From an uncultured Coriobacteriaceae bacterium (GTDB lineage Bacteria; Actinomycetota; Coriobacteriia; Coriobacteriales; Eggerthellaceae): a stretch of DNA of 21,465 nucleotides. The DNA lies in assembly GCA_900539675.1 (NCBI GenBank), contig UQDJ01000031.1, positions 1 through 21,465 on the forward strand. The letters are read 5' to 3'. Positions 14,719 through 21,465 of this stretch are shown here, piece by piece (position 1 is the first letter of the stretch; each line of letters opens with the position of its first letter). The position numbers and the translations under genes are program-made. The notes under the pieces were generated by a model, which was given only the letters and a program-made list of their open reading frames with translations, had not been told where the DNA came from and made no database searches.

Positions 14719-15549
14719 TTACTTGCGAATTGCCTTAAAGGCTTCGGTTTGAGCTTTGATGCCACGTTCTGCAGCCAAACGTTCGATGGATGTTGCGCCA
14801 AAGAAGCCATCGATGCCAGGAACGTTCTTGATGACGTATTCGGCATCTTTCGGTTCGGAAATAGGACCGCCATGGCAGATAACCAGAGCATCAGGGTTAA
14901 TATCTTTTACCACCTTTACGATGCCAGTAATAATTTCGACGCAATCATCCAGCGTGCGTGCCGTTTCGGCACCAATGGTGCCACCGGTAGTAAGGCCCAT
15001 GTGAGCGACGATGATATCAGCGCCAGCCTTGGTCATTTCGGCCGCCTGCTCTTCATCGAAGACGTAAGGGCAGGTGAGCATATCCAGATTGTGAGCTTCG
15101 CGAATCATTTCCACTTCCAGACCATAGCCCATACCGGTCTCTTCCAGATTCTTGCGGAAGGTGCCATCAATAAGGCCAACTGTTGGAAAATTCTGCACGC
15201 CGTTAAAGCCCTGCTCCTTAAGTTCTTTAAGGTATTTAGGGATAACGCGGAAGGGATCGGTTCCACATACGCCTGCAAGAACGGGAGTGTCCTTTACGAC
15301 AGGCAGCACTTCAGCGCCCATTTCAACCACAATTTGATTTGCATCGCCATAGGGCATAAGGCCTGCCAGAGAGCCACGGCCAGCCATGCGAAAACGGCCA
15401 GAGTTGTAAATGACGAAAATATCAGCCCCTCCAGCTTCTGAAGATTTAGCGGTAATACCGGTACCAGCGCCTACGCCCAAAAGGATATTGCCTTCAGCGA
15501 TGGACTTGCGGAAGCGCTCCATAATTTCAGTGCGTGATAGTTCTAGCAT
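14719..15549 (-). CDS. Phosphoenolpyruvate hydrolase-like TIM-barrel protein (PF09370-type)
   Basis: This 276-residue protein belongs to the PEP-hydrolase-like/TIM-barrel family, distantly related to the PEP mutase/isocitrate lyase superfamily. Recognisable segments are LLGVGAGTGITAKSSEAGGAD, IYNSGRFRMAGRGSLAGL, CGTDPFR, GVQNFPTVGLIDG, VAHMGLTTGG and ICHGGPI. The family has no firmly established physiological reaction that I can cite. I chose the start at 15549 (AAAGGGAG upstream) over an in-frame ATG at 15597, which would overlap the preceding gene. It follows the UPF0261 gene by 16 bases. The two families are often neighbours or fused, as in the plant Tm-1 protein, so they probably act together. 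Confidence 0.88.
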   Translation of the reverse strand: MLELSRTEIMERFRKSIAEGNILLGVGAGTGITAKSSEAGGADIFVIYNSGRFRMAGRGSLAGLMPYGDANQIVVEMGAEVLPVVKDTPVLAGVCGTDPFRVIPKYLKELKEQGFNGVQNFPTVGLIDGTFRKNLEETGMGYGLEVEMIREAHNLDMLTCPYVFDEEQAAEMTKAGADIIVAHMGLTTGGTIGAETARTLDDCVEIITGIVKVVKDINPDALVICHGGPISEPKDAEYVIKNVPGIDGFFGATSIERLAAERGIKAQTEAFKAIRK

Positions 15550-15565
15550 GGTGTGATCTCCCTTT

Positions 15566-16789
15566 CTACTGTGCGTCTTTGACGCTTTCCATTTCATCGA
15601 TCAAACGTTGAGCTGCAGCTTCGGCAAACGCGTCATCATTGATATGAGCATTCATTTCAACGATGGTTGCCGTCTTGGGGTTCACTTCAGCACGCAGCGT
15701 GTCGAACAGTGCTTTATCTTCTTGTGGCCCATAGAAAGGCTGACCTTCGGCATCGATCATGGACACCCCTTTAAGGGGCAACATGACCGTGCAGGGACCG
15801 GTGGATAAGTTGATCTTTTCTGCTAACTTATGGCCAATCTCGCGGTTTTCTTCCACGGTGGTGCGCATCAGGGTAACGGTTGGGTTGTGTTGGTAAAGCT
15901 TGCGGTTCTTAAACTGCTCGGGTACGGTATCGCGCGGACCGAAGTTGACCATGTCATCTGCACCGACGCTGATAACGGTAGGAACACCGTTGAGGGCGGC
16001 AGCGGCGCAGCGCTCTTCACCTGCCGCCAGTACGCCACCAACGATCTGATCGCACCATTCGGTGGTGGTTAAGTCCAGAACGCCTGAAATGAAGCCGCCA
16101 TTGATCAGTGCTTCCATGCAGCGACCACCGGTGCCTGTGGCATGAAATACGAGCACTTCATAGCCGCGATCTTCCAGGTATTTTTGCGCTTTCTGCACTG
16201 CTGGCGTGGTGACGCCAAACATCGTGGCTGCCACTAAAGGTTTCTTGTCGACGGTTGCTACATGGGGGTGCTCCAGCATGCCAGTCATGGCAGCAACAGC
16301 ATTATCGAAGATGGTGGTTGAAAATTCGTTGAGGCCTGCAACGTCTACGATGGAAGGAAACATTGCAATGTCGGATGCACCCACATAAGGCGAGGTATCG
16401 CCTGAGGCCATTGTGGATACCATAACCTTTGGCACGCCAAGGGGCAGTTCACGCATGCCGGCGGTGGCGATGGTGGTGCCACCCGATCCACCCATAGAAA
16501 AGACGCCATCAAAGCGTCCATTGGCATACAGGCTTGGTAGCAGTTTGGCAATGCCATGCGTCATGGTTTCAGTTGCGAAAGCACGATCTTTCTTTTCCAC
16601 AACAACCGAAAGCTCAATATCAATTGCAGCGGTTACCTCGGAGTTGGGGATGTCAGGTTTGGTTTGCGGGTCGAATACGCCGCAATGAATGGTAAGGGTT
16701 TTGATGCCTAGCGCCTCGAAACGTTCTTTGACGTAGGCAAATTCCTCCCCCTTCGTATCAAACGTACCGATAATGGCAACGGTTTTCAC
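15566..16789 (-). CDS. UPF0261 / Tm-1-like ATP-binding domain protein
   Basis: This 407-residue protein matches the UPF0261 family, named for the N-terminal domain of tomato Tm-1. It opens with TVAIIGTFDTKGEEFAYVKE and carries FSMGGSGGTT and VSTMASGDTSPYVG in the N-terminal domain, with a C-terminal lobe containing FHATGTGGRCMEAL. The start codon is GTG (16787-16789), with AGGAGG five bases upstream. The next in-frame ATG is far inside. It heads a two-gene unit with the PEP-hydrolase-like gene, driven by a promoter at 16825-16854 that sits within an operator-like inverted repeat. The biochemical role is unknown. A small-molecule catabolic or carboxylate-processing step with the TIM-barrel partner is plausible. 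Confidence 0.88.
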   Translation of the reverse strand: MKTVAIIGTFDTKGEEFAYVKERFEALGIKTLTIHCGVFDPQTKPDIPNSEVTAAIDIELSVVVEKKDRAFATETMTHGIAKLLPSLYANGRFDGVFSMGGSGGTTIATAGMRELPLGVPKVMVSTMASGDTSPYVGASDIAMFPSIVDVAGLNEFSTTIFDNAVAAMTGMLEHPHVATVDKKPLVAATMFGVTTPAVQKAQKYLEDRGYEVLVFHATGTGGRCMEALINGGFISGVLDLTTTEWCDQIVGGVLAAGEERCAAAALNGVPTVISVGADDMVNFGPRDTVPEQFKNRKLYQHNPTVTLMRTTVEENREIGHKLAEKINLSTGPCTVMLPLKGVSMIDAEGQPFYGPQEDKALFDTLRAEVNPKTATIVEMNAHINDDAFAEAAAQRLIDEMESVKDAQ

Positions 16790-16811
16790 ATGGCCCTCCT
16801 TGTCCCAGATT

Positions 16812-16854
16812 TTTGAACAGGTTCATTGTAGGATCTGTTCAAAGTGGGTGTCGA
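16812..16854 (-). promoter_or_regulatory. Promoter and overlapping operator of the UPF0261 operon
   Basis: On the - strand TCGACA (16849-16854), an 18-base spacer and TACAAT (16825-16830) each match five of six consensus bases. TTTGAACAG (16812-16820) and CTGTTCAAA (16835-16843) are perfectly complementary and bracket the -10. GAAC-AG-GTTC (16815-16824) adds a nested palindrome. A repressor bound here would block transcription. Confidence 0.6.
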
Positions 16855-16920
16855 GCGTGGTGGGGCGGTGTTAGTTATACGGTGGCTATTGATGGATTAA
16901 AGGGATTGAGCCGCAGTGTG

Positions 16921-17024
16921 CTGATTGGCAAGGTGTTGACGCGCTGATCAGCAAGGTGTTAACGCGCTGATCAGCGAAGCGTTAGCGGACTGATCAGTGT
17001 GCTGATGGACAAGGTGCTAGCGCG
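16921..17024. repeat. 23-bp tandem repeat downstream of murJ
   Basis: Three head-to-tail 23-bp units (16921-16943, 16944-16966, 16967-16989) are followed by a 12-base partial unit (16990-17001) and a diverged full unit (17002-17024). Each starts CTGAT, and three carry the palindrome CTGATCAG. The consensus is CTGATCAGCAAGGTGTTAACGCG, in two parts CTGATCAGCAAGG and TGTTAACGCG. The last unit contains the murJ stop codon. Because 23 is not a multiple of three, it is not a coding repeat. Confidence 0.8.
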
Positions 17025-18648
17025 CGTGCTTGCCGGTGTGCTTTGGCTTTACAAAGCGGCCGAAAACCTTGTTGCCAATGCGTGAGAGCTGTGAAAATTC
17101 TTCGACATGGAATACTTTACACAGGCCAAACGAGACCACCAGACCTGCAATGCCTGAAACTGCCAGCACGATAATGGCCTCCAGAATTGCATGGATGGGC
17201 AAGCCGGAGAGAATGTTCGTAAGTCCTGTTGAAATGACATACGCAATAACGGCGCCGATCAGTGCGGCAATAAGGGTTTTAATAAACATAATGGCAATGC
17301 CACGATTGCCGTAGCTGCCCACCTTGCCGGAAACGATGAAGCTGCACACCACAAACATGATGAGGTAGAAGCCCAAATCAGAAATAGGGATGCCGGCTAA
17401 TCCCAGCACCTCTGGCTGGCACAGATACCAATAGCTTGCCACCTGAATCAGACGAATAATGAAATCGATGATGGCAAACTTCATGAAGCTGCGCAGTGCG
17501 GCAAATACGCGATACATATACATGTAGCCCGCATAGAAAGGCAGACTGATCACCCACAACATCAAAATAGTACCAACGTTATTGACCTGATCGGCGGTAA
17601 AAGCGCCTGCTTGGAAAAGCTGCATCAAGGGCTGCGCTAAGGCGCCCACCAGCATAGCGAGCGGAATGATTAAGAAGAATGTGCTGCGCAGGCCGGTGCG
17701 TACGAACCCGCGGAATCCTTTCCAGTCTTCGCGAGCAGCGCAGTCGGAAAGTTCGGTTAGCAGGGTCGTTGAAACAGAAACAGCGATAACGCCATAGGGC
17801 AGCTGATACCATGTCCAGGCATAGTTGAGTGTGGATGGACCGTTCGGCGCTGCTTCGAGAGAAAAGGCGTTGCGACAGCTAAAGGTGATCATCGTGCCTG
17901 CAATGTATAAAAACATTGGCGCGGCCACCTTGAGCGCTTCTTTGATCATGGGATCGTGCAAGTTTACGTGGGGGCGATATCTGAATCCCTGCTTGATAAG
18001 CGCGGGGATTTGTACGCCGAACTGGAATAATACGCCCGCTGAAGTACCAATGGCCAACCACCACAAAGCAAATTCCTGATTCCATGCTGACAGTGGCACA
18101 AATCCAAACATCGCAATGGTTACCACGATATTGTTAACCACCGGTGCCAGTGAAGGCATGAGGTAGGTGCGTTCGGCATTGAGGATACCCATGATGACGG
18201 CCCCAACACCGTAAAGCAGAATTTGGATGGCAAAGACGCGGAAGAAGAAGATGGCAAGTTCTTTCGATTCGCCACTATCTACGGTAAAGGTTTGCGTTTC
18301 GATAACCGCTGGACTGAAAAACGAACAGGCCAGCGTTAACAGGCCCAAAATGATGATGGTGATAGATAGGATATTTGAGGCAAAATCGTAGGCTTCTTTG
18401 TTGCCATGTTTTTCTTTCTGCAATAAGTAGAGCGGCAAAAAGGCGGTTGCCAGAACGCCTGATGCGGCCAGTTCATAAATCATGGCAGGCATGTTGTAGG
18501 CAATCTGATATGCCGAAGTGAGCAGGGTATTACCCAGAGCAAATGCCATTGCCCAAGTGCGCAAGAGCCCCGTTACGCGTGATCCCAATGTGCACAGGGT
18601 AATAAGACCTGTGTTTTTAATAATGCTATCGCTTGAGTCGTTCGCCAT
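17017..18648 (-). CDS. murJ: Lipid II flippase MurJ (MviN family)
   Basis: This 543-residue polytopic membrane protein moves lipid II across the cytoplasmic membrane for peptidoglycan synthesis. It has about 14 hydrophobic helices. The N-terminal SRVTGLLRTW places R24 and R30 where E. coli MurJ has its essential R18 and R24. The segments AFLPLY and NAERTYLMPSLAPVVNN are typical of the family. The C-terminus is basic (VKPKHTGKHAR) and ends inside a tandem repeat. GAGG precedes the start closely. It is divergent from nadK. In actinobacteria MurJ is sometimes longer with a cytoplasmic kinase-like domain. This one is the short form. Confidence 0.93.
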   Translation of the reverse strand: MANDSSDSIIKNTGLITLCTLGSRVTGLLRTWAMAFALGNTLLTSAYQIAYNMPAMIYELAASGVLATAFLPLYLLQKEKHGNKEAYDFASNILSITIIILGLLTLACSFFSPAVIETQTFTVDSGESKELAIFFFRVFAIQILLYGVGAVIMGILNAERTYLMPSLAPVVNNIVVTIAMFGFVPLSAWNQEFALWWLAIGTSAGVLFQFGVQIPALIKQGFRYRPHVNLHDPMIKEALKVAAPMFLYIAGTMITFSCRNAFSLEAAPNGPSTLNYAWTWYQLPYGVIAVSVSTTLLTELSDCAAREDWKGFRGFVRTGLRSTFFLIIPLAMLVGALAQPLMQLFQAGAFTADQVNNVGTILMLWVISLPFYAGYMYMYRVFAALRSFMKFAIIDFIIRLIQVASYWYLCQPEVLGLAGIPISDLGFYLIMFVVCSFIVSGKVGSYGNRGIAIMFIKTLIAALIGAVIAYVISTGLTNILSGLPIHAILEAIIVLAVSGIAGLVVSFGLCKVFHVEEFSQLSRIGNKVFGRFVKPKHTGKHAR

Positions 18649-18666
18649 GTGTCCTCGTGTTATGTC

Positions 18667-18672
18667 TATAAT
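18667..18672 (+). promoter_or_regulatory. Possible -10 element in the murJ/nadK divergent spacer
   Basis: A perfect TATAAT lies 50 bases before the chosen nadK start in a 74-base divergent spacer. No good -35 hexamer is visible at the right distance, so the call rests on the -10 alone. Confidence 0.3.
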
Positions 18673-18722
18673 TGTTCGGGTTTAGCGTTTAAATGCAACG
18701 GAACAATAGTAAGGAAAAAGGC

Positions 18723-19616
18723 ATGCGTATCCTCATTGTTCGCAATAATTACAATCCTAAGGCGTTGGAATCTGCCTTGTTGTTAGAGGTATATCTGGCA
18801 AGTCAAGGTATTGAATATCGCGCCTATGATACGGACGATTTACGCGCGTCTTTATCTATGAATCAGCCTGAAAAGGTGCCTGATATCGATAAGTTTGACC
18901 TGGCAGTTGTGCTGGGGGGTGACGGCACTATCCTCCGTACCGCTGCCCAGATTAAGTACCGCCGTATCCCTATTTTGGGGGTGAACTTCGGTCATTTGGG
19001 CTTTATGGCTAACTCCAATGAGGATGGCATTATTCCTGTGGTGGCTGCTGCTTTGGCGGGCGAACTGGCCAGCGAGCAACGCACCAATCTGCGGATCGAT
19101 GTGTTTTGCGAAGGAGATGAAAACGTTGAGCCCTCTCCAGATGCATCGCCTACTGAGGGCTCATCGGCACAGTTTTTCGCGCTCAATGAAATGGTGCTCG
19201 CCCGTGGTGCACAGGGGCGTGTGATCGATTGCCGCTATTCGGTAGCAGGTGAAATGGTGGCAGACGTTAAAGGAGACGGCATTGTGGTTTCTACCGCAAC
19301 GGGGTCTACCGCCTATGCACTGTCTGCGGGGGGCCCTTTGGTGGCACCCGGCTATAGCGGCTTAGTCGTTGTTCCCATCGCTCCACACTCCTTGCATTCG
19401 CGCGCCTTAGTCACAGGTCCTTCCGATGTGGTGGAGGTGTTTATGGATCCCTCGAGTGCCAATCGCGAAGCGACGATGTTCTTAGATGGCGAAATAATCG
19501 AAATGGAGCGTCCCGTGCGTCGTGTGGTAGTGCGCGCGGGTGATGAACCTACGGTACTGCTGCGCTACAAGGCTGAAACCTTTTATACGCGCACTTCTCG
19601 TGTGTTCTTCTCGTAG
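18723..19616 (+). CDS. nadK: NAD kinase
   Basis: This 297-residue cytosolic enzyme phosphorylates NAD to NADP. Family motifs are GGDGT (65-69), NFGHLGF (88-94), LNE (154-156), GDGIVVSTATGSTAY (184-198), SAGGP (201-205) and a C-terminal DGE. I chose the start at 18723 because AAGGAAAAAGGC lies directly upstream and MRILIVRN is a normal NadK beginning. An ATG at 18693 would add ten charged residues without a ribosome site. Residues about 131-149 are an acidic, proline-containing insertion between two beta strands not usual in short NadKs. It is probably a surface loop. It is convergent with the DUF1846 gene. Confidence 0.95.
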   Translation: MRILIVRNNYNPKALESALLLEVYLASQGIEYRAYDTDDLRASLSMNQPEKVPDIDKFDLAVVLGGDGTILRTAAQIKYRRIPILGVNFGHLGFMANSNEDGIIPVVAAALAGELASEQRTNLRIDVFCEGDENVEPSPDASPTEGSSAQFFALNEMVLARGAQGRVIDCRYSVAGEMVADVKGDGIVVSTATGSTAYALSAGGPLVAPGYSGLVVVPIAPHSLHSRALVTGPSDVVEVFMDPSSANREATMFLDGEIIEMERPVRRVVVRAGDEPTVLLRYKAETFYTRTSRVFFS

Positions 19617-19697
19617 CGTAGGTTTTTAGCAGTTTTCGCGCTTGGGGGGTTTGGCTATAAAGCGGCCCTATGAGCGTGAGGTCGCCAGGCGAATCGC

Positions 19698-21179
19698 CTA
19701 GCGATGATAGTAGCTGCGCTGCTCGTATTTGGGCTCACAGCACACATTGATGCCCAGGGTGCGATACAGTTTTTCGTCGGTAGGCGAAATGATAACGCTG
19801 AAGAACGCATCGCAACCGCGCAGATCACCCGCATGATCAATCAGCATCTTGGCCAGAGGATCAGTTGCGCTGCTTACTGAAAGTGCCAGCAGTGTTTCGT
19901 CAGAGTGTAAGCGAGGATTCTTCGAGTGCAGCGTGGATGTTTTCAGGCGGCAAATGGGCTCGATAACTTCGTCGGAAATAACGTAAATATCTTCATCAAC
20001 GCCAGCAACACCCTTAAGTGCATTCATCAAAAGTGAAGATGCAGCACCCAGTAAATCGGATGTTTTGCCGGTGACAACGCTTCCATCGGGAAGCACCATA
20101 GCCCCAGCAGGAGTACCGGTGGTTTCGGCTTTTGCCAATGCGGCGGCACGTGCGGGTGAATAATCCACATCAATACCTACCTGCTTCATCAGCAGTTCAA
20201 GGCGTGTTGCATATTCTGAACCAGAACCCGTGCGACGAGCGTCGACGGCAGCTTGGAAATAGCGGCGCACGATTTCCATCTTGGCAGCTTCTTGTACCGC
20301 TTCATCGTCCACGATAGCAAAGCCGGCCATGTTCACGCCCATATCCGTTGGGGATTGATAGGGGCTTTCGCCCAAAATGCGCTCCATCATGGCCTTAAGG
20401 ACGGGGAAAATTTCTACGTCGCGGTTGTAGTTGACCGTGGTTTTACCATAGGCTTCCAGATGGAAAGGATCGATGGTGTTGGCATCGTTGAGGTCTACGG
20501 TAGCTGCCTCGTAGGCGACGTTGACGGGATGCTTGAGCGGTAAGTTCCAAATGGGGAACGTTTCATATTTTGCGTAACCTGCTTCAACGCCGCATTCGTG
20601 TTCGTGATAGAGCTGCGAAAGGCAGGTTGCCATTTTGCCGCTACCAGGACCAGGGCCTGTGACAACCACCAAAGGCTTTGTGGTTTCAACAAATTCGTTT
20701 TGACCATAGCCTTCATCGCTTACGATGCGAGCGGTATCGGAGGGGTATCCTGCAATGGGGTAGTGCAAATAGCTTTTGATACCCAGGCTGCCTAAGCGGT
20801 GGCGAAACGCCATGGCTGAAGGCTGGTTTTCGTACCGGGTGATAACGACGCCAGCTGTGGCAAAGCCCATGGAGCGAAAGATATCCAGCAGGCGCAGAAC
20901 ATCTTCGTCATAGGTGATGCCCAAGTCGCCGCGCACCTTCGACTTTTCAATGTCGTTGGCGTTGATGGCAACGATAATTTCGACATCATCAATGAGCTGC
21001 TTGAGCATGCGAATCTTGCTATCGGGTTCAAAGCCGGGCAGGACACGGGAAGCATGGAAATCGTCGAACAACTTTCCACCAAATTCCAGGTATAGCTTGC
21101 CGCCAAATTGGCTGATTCGCGTGCGAATATGCTCTGCCTGGAGGGCGATGTACTTGTCGTTGTCGAACCCGATGCGCAT
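19698..21179 (-). CDS. DUF1846 (UPF0371) family protein
   Basis: This 493-residue cytosolic protein matches the DUF1846 family in length and throughout its sequence. It starts MRIGFDNDKYIALQAEHIRTR, has the glycine-rich phosphate-binding-like loop VVVTGPGPGSGKMAT (near residue 180), and the segments YAKYETFPIWNLPLKHPVN and GVNMAGF. The function is not established. The loop suggests nucleotide or phosphate binding. I chose the start at 21179 because AGAGGG lies just upstream and family members begin here. An upstream in-frame ATG at 21260 would add 27 unrelated residues. It is convergent with nadK, and its promoter must lie within the 126 bases between it and the LuxR-type gene. Confidence 0.9.
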   Translation of the reverse strand: MRIGFDNDKYIALQAEHIRTRISQFGGKLYLEFGGKLFDDFHASRVLPGFEPDSKIRMLKQLIDDVEIIVAINANDIEKSKVRGDLGITYDEDVLRLLDIFRSMGFATAGVVITRYENQPSAMAFRHRLGSLGIKSYLHYPIAGYPSDTARIVSDEGYGQNEFVETTKPLVVVTGPGPGSGKMATCLSQLYHEHECGVEAGYAKYETFPIWNLPLKHPVNVAYEAATVDLNDANTIDPFHLEAYGKTTVNYNRDVEIFPVLKAMMERILGESPYQSPTDMGVNMAGFAIVDDEAVQEAAKMEIVRRYFQAAVDARRTGSGSEYATRLELLMKQVGIDVDYSPARAAALAKAETTGTPAGAMVLPDGSVVTGKTSDLLGAASSLLMNALKGVAGVDEDIYVISDEVIEPICRLKTSTLHSKNPRLHSDETLLALSVSSATDPLAKMLIDHAGDLRGCDAFFSVIISPTDEKLYRTLGINVCCEPKYEQRSYYHR

Positions 21180-21305
21180 GGAATCCCTCTTCTTCTTCGA
21201 ACCGTTCTGCTCTTGCACTAATGTAACAGCATACCACGATAGCGGGCGAACCCGCGTCAAACCATCAGCTGTACAGAGCCGCGTAGGGGTGCGAGGCGCG
21301 GGCTG

Positions 21306-21465
21306 TCATTTCATGCCGTTGACCAGCGACAGCAGCTCTTCTCGCGAGCTGACGTCCAGTTTGCGGTAAATATTGCGGATGTGGGTGCGCGCGGTGTTGT
21401 CGGAGATGAACAGCGTTTTGGAGATGTATACCGACCCGTATCCCAGGCCCAGGTACTGCAGTATC
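21306..21465 (-). CDS. LuxR-type transcriptional regulator, C-terminal fragment (partial)
   Basis: The last 52 codons of a - strand gene run off the right edge. They read a LuxR-family helix-turn-helix: LGYGSVYISKTLFISDNTAR, then THIRNIYRKLDVSSREELL, ending LVNGMK. The LF(I)S-xNTxRTHIxNIYRKL block is the recognition helix and dimer region. Such regulators, usually with N-terminal multi-membrane domains, are very numerous in Eggerthellaceae. The N-terminal part and hence the signal are outside the window. The frame begins at 21464. Confidence 0.85.
   Translation of the reverse strand, partial: ILQYLGLGYGSVYISKTLFISDNTARTHIRNIYRKLDVSSREELLSLVNGMK

Noticed and set aside
14596..15441. 281-codon + strand frame after map
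   Set aside because: It runs antisense through the PEP-hydrolase-like gene, begins inside the map terminator, and shows no family resemblance.
16921..17024. CRISPR array
   Set aside because: The 23-bp units are directly adjacent with no spacers, and no cas genes are present.
19687..19699. Hairpin AGGCG-AAT-CGCCT between nadK and the DUF1846 gene as a terminator
   Set aside because: The stem is five pairs, overlaps the DUF1846 stop codon and lacks a T run in either direction.

Overview
The window looks like chromosomal DNA from an anaerobic, probably gut-associated actinobacterium of the Coriobacteriia/Eggerthellaceae type. That is an inference from three things: the many CoA-transferase, SDR and LysR genes, a LuxR-type C-terminal helix-turn-helix at the right edge of the kind abundant in that group, and base composition that looks near 50% GC by eye. 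No tRNA, rRNA, insertion sequence, phage gene or CRISPR array is visible.

Region 1 (about 329-10877, + strand) is an accessory metabolic locus. A LysR regulator (329-1318) is followed by a short-chain dehydrogenase and a zinc-dependent medium-chain dehydrogenase (1771-3710), then two family III CoA-transferase/racemase proteins (3854-6418), an acyl-CoA dehydrogenase (6783-7988), a second closely related LysR regulator, and a FUSC-type membrane protein resembling aromatic-acid exporters (8097-10877). The first CoA-transferase resembles the FldA/HadA type that acts on aryl-lactates, aryl-acrylates and 2-hydroxy acids. The second carries the His-Asp...Asp residues of alpha-methylacyl-CoA racemases. 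The likely logic is a CoA cycle: an acid is activated by CoA transfer, perhaps epimerised, and reduced or oxidised by the acyl-CoA dehydrogenase, while the two dehydrogenases handle an alcohol or ketone. The substrate is unknown. No dehydratase, hydratase, CoA ligase or Etf is present.

The strongest regulatory signal is one LysR-type box, ATAG-N7-CTATGAAA, found once upstream of the SDR operon (1530-1548) and once upstream of the acyl-CoA dehydrogenase (6630-6648). It ties the two transcription units into one regulon. Good intrinsic terminators separate the units (after lysR1, the MDR gene, the second CaiB/BaiF gene and the acyl-CoA dehydrogenase).

Region 2 (10927-21465) is mostly ordinary chromosome. 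It holds an SDR oxidoreductase and a membrane-anchored CapA-type protein (- strand, one unit), methionine aminopeptidase (+), a two-gene unit of a UPF0261/Tm-1-like protein and a PEP-hydrolase-like TIM-barrel protein (-), MurJ (-), NAD kinase (+, divergent from MurJ), a DUF1846 protein (-) and the 3' end of a LuxR-type regulator (-). Notable non-coding items here are a 23-bp tandem repeat directly downstream of murJ, an operator-like inverted repeat around the -10 of the UPF0261 promoter, and a 13-bp perfect inverted repeat in the capA leader.
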